Positions 8,182 through 16,489 are shown, counted from the stretch's first letter. The stretch is DNA of 64,000 nucleotides from UBA2241 sp963777895 (GCA_963777895.1 CAVZSF010000004.1:124001-188000), one strand, 5' to 3'. A program made the numbers and translations. Notes: generated from the sequence alone by a model not told the origin.

Positions 8182-9123
8182 TCAGGCTTCGGCGACGAGC
8201 TGGGTGGCGGCGGGCGGGCGCGTCTGCAGCTCCTCGAGCTGCAGCTCGTCGCCCGCCATCCCGTCGATCGCCCAGAGGGCGGCGAGGCGGGGCCGGCCGT
8301 TCTCGTCGGAGTGCATGTGCACGAAGACGGGGCGCACGGCCGCCACCGCCTGACGGCCGGCGGCCGGGTCGCCGTCGCCGACGCCCTTCACGATGGTATC
8401 GACCGCGCGGTGCACCGTGTCGGCGCGCAGCGTGGCCATGCCCGCGACCGTCGGCATCTCGGTCAGCAGGTTGACGAAGTGGCGCAGCTCCTCGCGATGG
8501 ATCTCGCCGATCACGAGGCGGCCTGGCTGCATGCGCTGCGCCTTTGCGAACAGCGCCGCGATGTCGGTGTCGTCATCGACGGTGAGGCGCACGCAGAAGG
8601 AGCGCTCCTTGAGGGCGGGCAGGTCGGGGCCGCGTTCGATGGCCACGAAGCGCTCGTCCACCGGCACCAGCTCGAAGAGGGCGTTCAGCAGCGTCGACTT
8701 GCCGGTCGCGCGGTCCCCGAAGATCACCAGGGTGCGTCGGTCGCCGATGAGCTGCGCCAGCTTGGTGGCCTCGCCGCCGCTCAGGGTCCGGCCTTCGATC
8801 AGGCCGCGGAGCGTGGTGGAGATGACGCCGGGGGCGCCGACCTCACCGGCGTACATCATCGAGGTGGTGGACGAGAGCATGGCGTTGCGCGCGACGAAGT
8901 GCTCGAGATAGGCGTTCACCTGCGCCTTGAGCAGGCTCCGCAGGATCTCGAGATGCTCGCGCGTGCTCTCGCCGAGGCGGGCGCGCTCGAGCTTGTTGAT
9001 CGAGGCGTCGAGCTCCTTGAGCAGGCCGACCTGGACGGCGCGCAGCGCCTTGTCGCGCCCCGTCGCCGCCTCGTCCTGCTCGGGCGCGTTCTCGAGCTTC
9101 TTGCCTGTCTGGTCGTCAGCCAC
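8182..9123 (-). CDS. CpaF/VirB11-family secretion-type ATPase
   Basis: About 313 residues. The Walker A motif is IFGDRATGKSTLLNAL and the Walker B region GRLVIGEIHREE. The rest matches the type II/IV secretion and Flp pilus ATPases (CpaF/TadA), including a predicted N-terminal helical bundle. The Shine-Dalgarno GGGAGG directly abuts an ATG at 9127-9129 but lies six bases before the in-frame GTG at 9121-9123, so the GTG (VADDQTGKK) is the better start. No pilin, TadB/C or secretin genes are nearby, so a role in pilus assembly is not supported by context and this may be an orphan ATPase. Confidence 0.75.
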   Translation of the reverse strand: MADDQTGKKLENAPEQDEAATGRDKALRAVQVGLLKELDASINKLERARLGESTREHLEILRSLLKAQVNAYLEHFVARNAMLSSTTSMMYAGEVGAPGVISTTLRGLIEGRTLSGGEATKLAQLIGDRRTLVIFGDRATGKSTLLNALFELVPVDERFVAIERGPDLPALKERSFCVRLTVDDDTDIAALFAKAQRMQPGRLVIGEIHREELRHFVNLLTEMPTVAGMATLRADTVHRAVDTIVKGVGDGDPAAGRQAVAAVRPVFVHMHSDENGRPRLAALWAIDGMAGDELQLEELQTRPPAATQLVAEA

Positions 9124-9274
9124 CCGCATCCTCCCATGCGGACGGCGGGCCGGTGGGCGAACCGCACCGGCCCGCGTCCACGGGGTGTATCGGCAGGGGC
9201 GCCGCCGGGGCTGAGCCTCCGCGCGCCGACCCAGAGCAGCCGGGTGGAGCCGAGCGGGTGGTAACGTACGAGGC

Positions 9275-9538
9275 ATGGGCGCCGGCGCCGGACAAGACAC
9301 CCCAGGGACGGTGCTGACGCGGCTGTTCGCGGGGCTCGAACGCAGGACCCGCGAAGGCCGCGCCGAGCTGGTCCTGCCGGCTGCCGCCACGCCTACGGTG
9401 GCCGCGCTCCTCGAGGCCGTCGGCCTCGACGGCCGCGCGGCCGGCCTGATCCTCGTGAACGGGCTGCACGCGGAGGCCGCCACCGCCCTCAAGGCCGGCG
9501 ACGAAGTCGCCATCTTCCCGCCGCTCGGCGGCGGCTGA
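9275..9538 (+). CDS. MoaD/ThiS-family ubiquitin-like sulfur carrier
   Basis: 87 residues with a beta-grasp pattern ending GDEVAIFPPLGGG. The C-terminal glycines are what an E1-like enzyme adenylates and thiocarboxylates in MoaD, the small subunit of molybdopterin synthase. The end has three glycines instead of the usual two. It is the first gene of a stretch rich in molybdenum/tungsten functions (tupABC, mop, moaA, moaC), which supports a pterin-cofactor role. The partner MoaE is not in this window. Confidence 0.75.
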   Translation: MGAGAGQDTPGTVLTRLFAGLERRTREGRAELVLPAAATPTVAALLEAVGLDGRAAGLILVNGLHAEAATALKAGDEVAIFPPLGGG

Positions 9539-9547
9539 GACAGCCTC

Positions 9548-10228
9548 GTGAGAGAGCACCGCTTCGCCGTCGCCATCCTCGTGCTGCTCGCCGCGGCGTC
9601 GTTCGTGTGCGTGGCCATGATGGGGATGCGCATGTGGTACACGCACACGCGGCACTACGACTTCCTGCTGTGGAACCTGGTGCTCGCCTGGGTGCCGCTG
9701 GCCTTCGCCGGTCTCGCGTACACGGTCGCCATGCGCCGCCGCCGCGGAGCCAGCTACCCACTCATCGCGGCGAGCGCCGTGGCGTGGCTGATCTTCTTTC
9801 CGAACGCGCCGTACATCCTGACCGACTTCCTTCACCTGGGAAGCATGGGCGACATCTCCCCGGGCTGGTACGACGTGCTGATGCTCTTCTGGTACGCCTG
9901 GACGGGTCTGCTGCTCGGTGTCGTCTCGCTGTATCTGATGCAGGAGATGGTGGCGAGTCGTCTGGGGCTGGCGGCGAGCTGGGTCTTCGTCGTGCTCGCC
10001 GCCGGCCTTGGCAGCGTCGGCATCTACCTGGGCCGCTTCCTGCGCTGGAACAGCTGGGACCTGCTGCGACGCCCCGGTCCGCTCACCAGCGAGCTCTACG
10101 GGCGGGTGACGGACCCGGCGTCGCAGCCCCGCCTGCTCGGCTTCACGGTGCTGTTCACGCTGCTCTTCCTGTTCGTCTACGTGGCCGTCACCATCTTCGC
10201 GAAGCTCACGCACGCGCCGCGCGCGTGA
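9548..10228 (+). CDS. DUF1361-type integral membrane protein
   Basis: 226 residues with about six or seven hydrophobic segments. The signature NAPYILTDFLHL, in the longer stretch AWLIFFPNAPYILTDFLH, identifies the DUF1361 family of unknown function. A GTG start lies 9 bases after the MoaD-like stop, so the two are probably co-transcribed. No catalytic residues are evident. Confidence 0.75.
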   Translation: MREHRFAVAILVLLAAASFVCVAMMGMRMWYTHTRHYDFLLWNLVLAWVPLAFAGLAYTVAMRRRRGASYPLIAASAVAWLIFFPNAPYILTDFLHLGSMGDISPGWYDVLMLFWYAWTGLLLGVVSLYLMQEMVASRLGLAASWVFVVLAAGLGSVGIYLGRFLRWNSWDLLRRPGPLTSELYGRVTDPASQPRLLGFTVLFTLLFLFVYVAVTIFAKLTHAPRA

Positions 10229-10245
10229 GCGAATGCCCCCGGGGG

Positions 10246-10273
10246 TTGCCGCCCACCACCCCGGTGCTACACT
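10246..10273 (+). promoter_or_regulatory. Promoter giving a near-leaderless transcript
   Basis: TTGCCG (10246-10251) and TACACT (10268-10273) are 16 bp apart. Transcription would begin about 7 bases downstream, almost on the ATG at 10281, so the small gene may be translated without a leader. Confidence 0.5.
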
Positions 10274-10280
10274 CCGCGCC

Positions 10281-10466
10281 ATGACCGCCGGCAACATCCC
10301 CCGTCTCATCGAGACCCTCAAGGCGCGCTCCGGCGACGAGAAGCGACTGGCCTGCACGGCGGCGTTCAAGATCGCCCGGGACCTCGACGTGCCCACGGCC
10401 GAAGTCGGCCGGACGTGCAACGAGCTCGGCATCAAGATCGTCGGCTGCCAGCTCGGCTGTTTCTGA
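10281..10466 (+). CDS. Small conserved-looking protein with C-terminal cysteines
   Basis: 61 residues starting MTAGNIPRLIETLKARSGD. It contains a helix-turn-helix-like stretch (AAFKIARDLDVPTAEVGRT) and three cysteines after it, ending KIVGCQLGCF. The ATG at 10281 is chosen over an upstream GTG because a -10 element (TACACT) ends 8 bases before it. The CxxxC tail could bind a metal or the pterin cofactor, and its setting next to MoaD-like and aldehyde dehydrogenase genes makes a link to molybdenum/tungsten metabolism possible. That is inference, as I do not know the family. Confidence 0.6.
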   Translation: MTAGNIPRLIETLKARSGDEKRLACTAAFKIARDLDVPTAEVGRTCNELGIKIVGCQLGCF

Positions 10467-10481
10467 TTCGTCGCTTCCTCG

Positions 10482-10500
10482 CGTCAGCGTTCCGCTGACG
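10482..10500 (+). terminator. Short hairpin after the small Cys-tailed gene
   Basis: CGTCAGCG and CGCTGACG form a perfect 8-bp stem with a 3-base loop 15 bases after the stop codon. No T run follows, so terminator strength is doubtful. The rest of 10501-10760 shows no gene. It includes an AT-richer patch near 10620-10650 that may hold the promoter of the next gene. Confidence 0.4.
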
Positions 10501-10760
10501 TCCCGGCCGATCCGACTCGTCTGGGCACTTCGGCGCGGCCCTGACCGGGGCTGACGGATCGCCGGCCACGCCCTCTCGCCGCGTTCGGCCGACGCGATCC
10601 CCTCACAGCCCGGTCCGCCCCATTTTTCACTGTCCTAACGAGGTTAACCGGCGCCCCGGGTCGGGAATGTCCTGTCACGAGAGGCGCGGCATCCGCCACG
10701 CTCGCATGTACGTGTCTGGTCGCTCGGAGTGGGTGGAGCGGCCCCGGAGAGGTGAGCCAG

Positions 10761-12425
10761 ATGGCAAGCACAGGTACCGAGGAGAAGACCGGCCTGCGCC
10801 GGTATCAGATGTTCGTCGGCGGGCAGTGGGTCGACGCGAAGAGCGGCGAGACCTACGAGCTGGTCGACCCGGCGACCGAGCAGGCGTTCGCGACCGTCCC
10901 GAAGGGCGGCGTCAAGGACGCCGAGCAGGCGGTCCGGGTAGCCCGGGATGCCTTCGACAACGGCCCCTGGCCGAAGATGAGCGCCGTGGAGCGCGCCGAG
11001 GTCATGCGTGCCGCGGCCGCGCTGATCAGGGAGCGCGCGCAGGAGCTGGCCGAGCTCGAGACGCGGCAGATGGGCAAGACCATCGGCGACTCCTTGATCG
11101 ACATGAACGACGCGGCCCACACGTTCGAGTACTACGCGGGCCTGGCCAACGAGATGACGGGCCAGACACTGCAGGTACCGGGCGAGTCCATGAGCATGGT
11201 GGTGCGCGAGCCGATCGGGGTGACGGTCGGCATCACGCCCTGGAACTTCCCCATCCTCATGGCCGCGTGGAAGGCCGCCCCCTCGCTTGCGGCCGGCAAC
11301 GTGATGATCCTCAAGCCGGCCAGCGTCTCGCCGCTCACGACGCTCGAGCTCGCCCGGATCTTCTCCGAAGCCGGCGTGCCCGACGGTGTCTTCCAGGTCG
11401 TGACCGGACCCGGCGGCGAGGTCGGCGACTACCTCGCGAAGTCGCCGCTCGTGGACATGGTCGCCTTCACGGGCAGCGTCGAGGTCGGCAAGCACATCAT
11501 GAAGGTCGGCTCTGAGACCGTGAAGAAGGTCGGCCTGGAGCTGGGCGGCAAGAGCCCGAACATCGTCTTCGCCGACGCGGACTTCGACGCCGCCGTCGAT
11601 GGCGCCCTGATCGGCATCTTCGCCGGCACGGGCCAGGTCTGCTCGGCCGGCTCGCGGCTGCTCGTCGAGCGCTCCATCTACGACCGCTTCGTCGGCGAGC
11701 TCGTCTCGCGGTCCATGACCATCAAGGTCGGCCCCGGCCTCGACGAGAGCACCGAGATGGGGCCGCTCGTCTCGGCGCAGCAGCTCGAGAAGGTGGACGG
11801 CTACGTGAAGATCGGCCAGGAGGAAGGCGCCAAGCTCGCCGTGGGCGGCCATCGCCTTCCCACCAGCGGCTACTACTACGAGCCCACCATCTTCGTGGAC
11901 GTCGACAACAAGATGCGCATCGCCCAGGAGGAGATCTTCGGCCCGGTCCTCGTCGTGATCCCGTTCGAGACGGAGGAAGAGGCCATCAAGATCGCCAACG
12001 ACACGATCTACGGCCTCGCCGGCGCGGTGTGGACCAAGGATGTCACGCGCGCGATGCGCGTCATCAAGGCGATGCGCGCCGGCATCACCTGGGTCAACAC
12101 CTACCATCCGACCTACAGCGAAGCGCCGTGGGGCGGCTACAAGCAGAGCGGCATCGGCCGCGAGCTCGGCACCTACGGCATCGACGAGTACACCGAGCTC
12201 AAGCAGATCAACATCGACCTGACCGACCAGCCGATGGGCGTGTACCCGGGCGAGCAGGAGACCGAGGAGACCGGTCAGCACGCCGGCGGCGGCGAGGCTG
12301 AAGTGGCGGCCGGCAACGGCCACAGCGGCAACGGCAAGGTCGTGCCGCTGATGGAGCGCCGGCCGTTCGAGAAGGACAAGATGGCCGAGGAGGCCTGGGT
12401 CAAGTACTGCAAGAACTGCGTCTGA
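10761..12425 (+). CDS. NAD(P)+-dependent aldehyde dehydrogenase with Cys-ended C-terminal extension
   Basis: Oxidises an aldehyde to its acid; substrate unknown. 554 residues against about 480-500 for the family. The core shows ITPWNFPILM, the nucleotide-site GSVEVGKHI, the general-base region LELGGKSPNI and the catalytic cysteine in GTGQVCSAGSR. After the usual end (about residue 495) there is a Glu/Gly/Asn-rich linker and a basic tail ending EEAWVKYCKNCV, a terminal CxxC pair not typical of the family. The ATG at 10761 has GGAGAGG eight bases upstream. A second aldehyde dehydrogenase follows after a terminator. Confidence 0.93.
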   Translation: MASTGTEEKTGLRRYQMFVGGQWVDAKSGETYELVDPATEQAFATVPKGGVKDAEQAVRVARDAFDNGPWPKMSAVERAEVMRAAAALIRERAQELAELETRQMGKTIGDSLIDMNDAAHTFEYYAGLANEMTGQTLQVPGESMSMVVREPIGVTVGITPWNFPILMAAWKAAPSLAAGNVMILKPASVSPLTTLELARIFSEAGVPDGVFQVVTGPGGEVGDYLAKSPLVDMVAFTGSVEVGKHIMKVGSETVKKVGLELGGKSPNIVFADADFDAAVDGALIGIFAGTGQVCSAGSRLLVERSIYDRFVGELVSRSMTIKVGPGLDESTEMGPLVSAQQLEKVDGYVKIGQEEGAKLAVGGHRLPTSGYYYEPTIFVDVDNKMRIAQEEIFGPVLVVIPFETEEEAIKIANDTIYGLAGAVWTKDVTRAMRVIKAMRAGITWVNTYHPTYSEAPWGGYKQSGIGRELGTYGIDEYTELKQINIDLTDQPMGVYPGEQETEETGQHAGGGEAEVAAGNGHSGNGKVVPLMERRPFEKDKMAEEAWVKYCKNCV

Positions 12426-12471
12426 GGCCGAGGGGCGGGCCCGGCCCGTCCTGACGGCAGTGGTACCCAGG

Positions 12472-12513
12472 GCGGCGGGCTCCCCTGCGGGGGTGAGCCC
12501 GCCGCTCCTTTTG
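12472..12513 (+). terminator. Rho-independent terminator after the first aldehyde dehydrogenase
   Basis: GCGGCGGGCTC (12472-12482) pairs perfectly with 12495-12505 and is followed by TCCTTTTGG. It lies 47 bases after the stop codon. Confidence 0.8.
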
Positions 12514-12573
12514 GGTAGGAGCCGTCACGGCGGGCGCCGCCCGCCCCCTGAGCCATCGGAGGTGACTTCAACA

Positions 12574-14097
12574 ATGTCGCTCACGCAAGAGAAGGTCCGC
12601 GTCACCGACCGGGTAGCGCCGGACTTCACCGTCAAGGGGCCGATCGGCAGCGGCGAGCCGATGACCGTGCGCAGTCCGTGGGACGGCAGCGAGGTGGCCA
12701 CCCTCAACACGACGACCCTCGAGGAGGCCGATCAGGTCCTCGACCGGGCGCGCGCCGCCTTCGAGGCGTTCCGCTGGACCCCGGCGTGGAAGCGCTCGGA
12801 GATCCTCGAGCGGGCGACGCACCTCATCGACGAGAACGCCGAGCAGGTCGCCCGCATCATCTCCGCCGAAGGGGGCAAGCCGCTCAAGGACTCGCGTGTC
12901 GAGATCAAGCGCGCCCTGAACACCTTCCGTTGGGCCGGCGAAGAAGCCAAGCGCACGGGCGGCGAGGTCGTCGAGATGAGCGCCGAGTCGGGCGGCGAGA
13001 ACCGCTTCGGCTGGACGCTGCGCGAGCCGCGCGGCGTGATCGTCGCGATCTCGCCCTTCAACTTCCCGCTCAATCTCGTGGCTCACAAGGTCGCGCCGGC
13101 GATCGCCGCGGGCAATGTGGTCGTGCTCAAGCCCGCCTCCTCCACGCCGGTGACCGCGTTGCGCCTCGCCGAGCTGCTCACCGAGGCCGGTCTGCCGGAG
13201 AACGTCCTGCAGGTCGTCGTCGGTCCCGGCAGGACGCTCGGCACGAAGCTCGTCAAGGACGACCGCGTCAACATGGTCACGTTCACGGGGAGCCCGCCCG
13301 TGGGCCGGCAGATCGCCAGCGACGCGGGCATGAAGATGATCACGCTGGAGCTGGGCAACAACTCGGCGACGATCATCGACGAGAACGCCAACCTCGACCT
13401 CGCCGTCGACCGCGTCGTGACGGGTGGCTTCGCCAACTCCGGCCAGGTGTGCATCAGCGTGCAGCGCGTCGTGGTCCACGAGAAGGTCTACGACGAGTTC
13501 ATGGAGAAGCTCGTGCCGAAGGTCGAGGCGCTCAGGATCGGAGACCCCCTCGAGGAGACGACCGACGTGGCCTCGCTGATCAGCCAGGCCGAATCCGACC
13601 GCGTCCAGTCGTGGGTCGAGGAGGCCGTCGAGCAAGGCGCCACCCTCGCGACCGGCGGCATGGTGGGGATGAACGGCAGTCGCCGGCTGGCGCCCACCGT
13701 GCTCACCGACGTGACGCGAGAGATGAAGGTCTGCGCGCGCGAGGTCTTCGGCCCCGTGCTGAGCATTCTCAAGGCGCGTGACCTGTGCGAGGCCGTCGAC
13801 ATCTCAAACGACAGCGACATGGGCCTGCAGGCCGGCATCTTCACCAACGACATCAACAAGGCCATGTACGCGGCGCGGCGGCTCGAGGTCGGCGGGGTCA
13901 TGATCAACGAGGTGCCGACCTTCCGCACGGACCACATGCCGTACGGCGGCGTGAAGGGGTCCGGCATGGGGCGCGAGGGCGTGAAGTATGCCATCCGCGA
14001 GATGACCGAGATGAAGATGATCACGATCCGTGAGATGGACTGGCAGACTGGTGGATCGCCGATGGATGCCTGCCAGCGCGAGCCGCTTGGCCCGTGA
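12574..14097 (+). CDS. Aldehyde dehydrogenase (lactaldehyde/GapN-like subgroup)
   Basis: About 507 residues. Landmarks are ISPFNFPLNLVAHKVAPAIA, FTGSPPVGRQIA, the general-base motif LELGNNSATI and the catalytic cysteine in NSGQVCISVQR. The CISVQR context resembles lactaldehyde and non-phosphorylating glyceraldehyde-3-phosphate type enzymes. The substrate is not settled. The ATG is preceded by GGAGG. It is only distantly similar to the upstream enzyme, so this is not a recent duplication. It may oxidise aldehydes formed in sugar or amine catabolism. Confidence 0.92.
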   Translation: MSLTQEKVRVTDRVAPDFTVKGPIGSGEPMTVRSPWDGSEVATLNTTTLEEADQVLDRARAAFEAFRWTPAWKRSEILERATHLIDENAEQVARIISAEGGKPLKDSRVEIKRALNTFRWAGEEAKRTGGEVVEMSAESGGENRFGWTLREPRGVIVAISPFNFPLNLVAHKVAPAIAAGNVVVLKPASSTPVTALRLAELLTEAGLPENVLQVVVGPGRTLGTKLVKDDRVNMVTFTGSPPVGRQIASDAGMKMITLELGNNSATIIDENANLDLAVDRVVTGGFANSGQVCISVQRVVVHEKVYDEFMEKLVPKVEALRIGDPLEETTDVASLISQAESDRVQSWVEEAVEQGATLATGGMVGMNGSRRLAPTVLTDVTREMKVCAREVFGPVLSILKARDLCEAVDISNDSDMGLQAGIFTNDINKAMYAARRLEVGGVMINEVPTFRTDHMPYGGVKGSGMGREGVKYAIREMTEMKMITIREMDWQTGGSPMDACQREPLGP

Positions 14098-14277
14098 GGG
14101 TGAGCGAAGCGTAGTCAGTCACGGGCACAGGAAGAGCTTCTGCCAGTGCCGAGAGGACTTGCAGGATCGACCGCTTCGCGCGAAGCTGTAGGTGTCGGCG
14201 GTCAAGGCGCAAGCAACCGAGCGCCGCGACCGGAGGCCACGGGGAAAGGAGGTCGACGACACGTGAGTGACTTAGGA

Positions 14278-14331
14278 GGTGCGGCGCGCTAAGCGCCCCG
14301 CACAGTCGCGGCAGCGCCAGCGCGCCGCACC
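14278..14331 (+). repeat. Large hairpin in the 543-base gene-poor region
   Basis: GGTGCGGCGCG (14278-14288) pairs perfectly with 14321-14331 around a 32-base loop that itself holds GCGCC-type pairs. Just upstream is AAAGGAGG (14245-14252) followed by a 9-codon frame, GTG at 14263 to TAA at 14292, whose end enters the hairpin. This looks like a leader arrangement or a small structured RNA. No known RNA family was recognised. No protein gene is supported between 14098 and 14640. Confidence 0.4.
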
Positions 14332-14340
14332 GAAGCAGAC

Positions 14341-14380
14341 GGGGCGGCGGGTCCTCGGACCCGCCGCCCCCTTCTCGTTA
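14341..14380 (+). terminator. Very stable terminator hairpin
   Basis: GGGGCGGCGGGTCC and its perfect complement (14341-14370) form a 13-14 bp stem with a minimal loop, followed by CTTCTCGTT. It probably ends whatever is transcribed through 14098-14340. Confidence 0.7.
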
Positions 14381-14436
14381 AGCCCCACGTCCCGCCGCCC
14401 ACGATCACTCCTCGCCCTCGTCAGACATTCGCGCCA

Positions 14437-14472
14437 TCGTCGACCCTCGCGCCCTCGTCGACCCTCGCGCCC
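14437..14472. repeat. Two perfect 18-bp tandem repeats
   Basis: TCGTCGACCCTCGCGCCC occurs twice head to tail, with degenerate partial copies on both sides (about 14411-14477). It lies in non-coding sequence between the terminator and the tupA promoter. Confidence 0.7.
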
Positions 14473-14542
14473 TCGCCAGACCCCGCACGGCTTGACTACA
14501 CCCACTCGCCGCCTTCGTCGGGCTCCACGCCGCAAGGTGGAC

Positions 14543-14572
14543 TTGCCGTTCCGCTAAGTATTTCCTTAGAAT
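14543..14572 (+). promoter_or_regulatory. tupA promoter with overlapping inverted-repeat operator
   Basis: TTGCCG (14543-14548) and TAGAAT (14567-14572) are 18 bp apart. Between them GCTAAG-N6-CTTAGA (14553-14570) is an inverted repeat placed where a repressor would block polymerase. A near-identical element occurs at 18901-18918. Confidence 0.55.
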
Positions 14573-14640
14573 GCCGTTCAGCAGCGGAGTCGCGCGCCTG
14601 TACCGGCGACGGAGTGTCTTGTCGTAGAGATGGAGGAGTC

Positions 14641-15606
14641 ATGAGCAGAAAGGTCAGAGAGGCGATCGCCATACCGGTCGTCCTGGTGGTGGTGGCCCTG
14701 GTGGCCGTCGGCCTCTTCGCGTTCACCGGGATGGCCGGGGGTGCCGACACCGTGGGCGCCGCCAACCCAGACAGCCTGTTCCTCGTCACGACCAGCAGTG
14801 TGAACGACACCGGCTTGATGGATAAGCTCAAAGAGAAGTTCGAGGCCAGATACCCGGGCATCACCCTGACGTGGGCCTCCAAGGGGTCCGGTGGCGCCAT
14901 CGCCGACGGCGATTCCGGCAACTGCGACGCCATCATCGTGCACTCGCCCACCGACGAGAAGCTGCACCTGTCGTGGGGCCACTACACGGCCCGCTTCCCG
15001 TTCGCCTACAACTACTTCACCATCGTGGGCCGTGACACCGACCCGGCGAACGTCAACGGGAGCCTCACCGCCGTCCAGGCCTTCAAGCGCATTGCGGCCT
15101 ACGGGAAGAAGAGCGGCAAGCAGGTCTGGGTCTCGCGCGCGGACAACTCCGGGACCTACAAGATGGAGATGGCGATCTGGGCGAAGGCCGGCGTCACCAT
15201 CGACCCGGCGAACCCGCCGGTCTGGTACGTGTCGGCGAACACGACCATGCTCGCCACGCTGCAGATCGCGGCACAGAAGAAGGCCTACACGCTCACCGAC
15301 CTGGCGACGTGGATCAAGAACAAGACCACGTCGAGCCTTTCCCCGCCCCTCGTCCGGCTGTTCAAGACCCGGGATTCCAACCTGAAGAACCAGTACTCGA
15401 TCCTGCTGGTGAACAGCCTCGACCACCCCGAGGTCAACGCGGCCGCGGCCGAGATGCTCGCCGAGTATCTGACCTGCAGGAACGGGCAGCGGGACCTCGG
15501 CGCCTACAAGATGGGCACGACCACGATGTTCTACCCCAACTCCTACATCATCGCGACGACCCCGTGCCCGCCGGCGGCGACTCCGCCCCCGGCGGCGGCG
15601 CCCTGA
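14641..15606 (+). CDS. tupA: Tungstate ABC transporter substrate-binding protein
   Basis: 321 residues. An N-terminal membrane helix or uncleaved signal (about residues 10-32) has no lipobox cysteine. It leads into a type II periplasmic-binding fold of the TupA group: FLVTTSSVNDTGLMDKLKEK (oxyanion-binding TTS region), CDAIIVHSPTDE, NYFTIVGRDTDPANV and SRADNSGTYKMEMAIW. The C-terminus is Pro/Ala-rich. The protein captures WO4(2-) outside the membrane for TupBC. The ATG has GGAGGAG upstream. Molybdate or sulfate specificity is less likely because the TTS motif and the gene order match TupABC. Confidence 0.9.
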   Translation: MSRKVREAIAIPVVLVVVALVAVGLFAFTGMAGGADTVGAANPDSLFLVTTSSVNDTGLMDKLKEKFEARYPGITLTWASKGSGGAIADGDSGNCDAIIVHSPTDEKLHLSWGHYTARFPFAYNYFTIVGRDTDPANVNGSLTAVQAFKRIAAYGKKSGKQVWVSRADNSGTYKMEMAIWAKAGVTIDPANPPVWYVSANTTMLATLQIAAQKKAYTLTDLATWIKNKTTSSLSPPLVRLFKTRDSNLKNQYSILLVNSLDHPEVNAAAAEMLAEYLTCRNGQRDLGAYKMGTTTMFYPNSYIIATTPCPPAATPPPAAAP

Positions 15607-15669
15607 TCGGAGCGGTCTCAAGCGTCTGGCGGGCGTGTAGGATGATGCCGCCAGAGGGCTGATCCCGGC

Positions 15670-15717
15670 GGGGGCGGCGGGCCTGGTAACATGCCCGCCG
15701 CCCCCGTAGCCCTTTCT
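15670..15717 (+). terminator. Hairpin between tupA and tupB
   Basis: GGGGGCGGCGGGC (15670-15682) pairs perfectly with 15693-15705, a 13-bp stem followed by GTAGCCCTTTCTCC. It lies inside the tup operon and probably attenuates expression so that tupA is made in excess over the membrane parts. Confidence 0.7.
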
Positions 15718-15745
15718 CCGTCCGTCTGAGATCGCGGGAGTACAG

Positions 15746-16444
15746 CTGAACCAGATCTTCCAGGGTATCGCCGAGGCCTTCCGGCTTCTCTTCAGCGGCG
15801 ACCCCAGCACCTACGAGATCGCCCTGCGTTCGCTGCGCGTGTCGGTGAGCGCGCTGGCGATCTCATTGGCGGTGGGCTTGCCGCTCGGGCTGGTCCTCGC
15901 TCTCAACCGCTTCCCCGGCCGCCGCTTCCTGACCGCCGTGGTCAATACCGGGATGGGCGTACCGCCCGTCGTCGTGGGCCTCATCGTCGCCCTCTTCCTG
16001 TGGCGCAGCGGACCGCTCGGTTCCCTGAACCTGATGTACACGACCAGCGCGATGATCATCGCGCAGGTCCTCATCGCCCTGCCCATCGTCGCCGGTCTGT
16101 CGCTTGCCGCTCTGCAGCAGCTGGACCCGGGCTTCCGCCTGCAGATCCTTGCGCTTGGCGCTGGTCGCCTGCGTATGGCGGCGTTGCTGCTCCGTGAGAT
16201 CCGCGTCCCCATCATGGCTGCAGTCATGGCCGCGTTCGGCGGCATCATCTCGGAAGTCGGCGCCGTGATGCTGGTGGGCGGCAACATCAAGGGCGAGACG
16301 CAGGTCCTGACGACCACGATCGTCCAGGACGCCAACATGGGGGAGTTCGCCGCGGCCATCGCCCTCGCCGTCATCCTGCTCTTCCTGAGCTTCTCCGCGA
16401 ACTACGCCATGACCCTGATCCAGCAGCGGGGCTGGCAGCGGTGA
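15746..16444 (+). CDS. tupB: Tungstate ABC transporter permease, apparent CTG start
   Basis: About 232 residues with five or six membrane helices and the ABC-contact loop around residues 140-165 (ALGAGRLRMAALLLREIRVP). The family N-terminus NQIFQGIAEAFRLLFSGDP is encoded in frame upstream of the first GTG (15839). No ATG, GTG or TTG precedes it. The only start that keeps this segment is CTG at 15746, five bases after GGGAG. From GTG 15839 the protein would lose 31 conserved residues. It works with TupA and TupC. Confidence 0.88.
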   Translation: MNQIFQGIAEAFRLLFSGDPSTYEIALRSLRVSVSALAISLAVGLPLGLVLALNRFPGRRFLTAVVNTGMGVPPVVVGLIVALFLWRSGPLGSLNLMYTTSAMIIAQVLIALPIVAGLSLAALQQLDPGFRLQILALGAGRLRMAALLLREIRVPIMAAVMAAFGGIISEVGAVMLVGGNIKGETQVLTTTIVQDANMGEFAAAIALAVILLFLSFSANYAMTLIQQRGWQR

Positions 16445-16489
16445 CACTGATCCAGCGCGGGGACGGTCAGCGATGGCCATGAGGTCAGA

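Noticed and set aside
8182..9648. Longer 488-codon version of the CpaF-like ATPase
   Set aside because: The extra N-terminus overlaps the MoaD-like and DUF1361 genes and lacks family similarity; a ribosome binding site marks the GTG at 9121-9123.
14098..14340. Possible molybdenum or tungsten cofactor riboswitch before tupA
   Set aside because: I could not match the conserved core of the Moco motif, and a terminator separates the region from tupA.
14279..14557. 92-codon frame with a GGAGG upstream
   Set aside because: It runs through a hairpin, a terminator and tandem repeats, and its product is a low-complexity Arg/Pro/Ser string.
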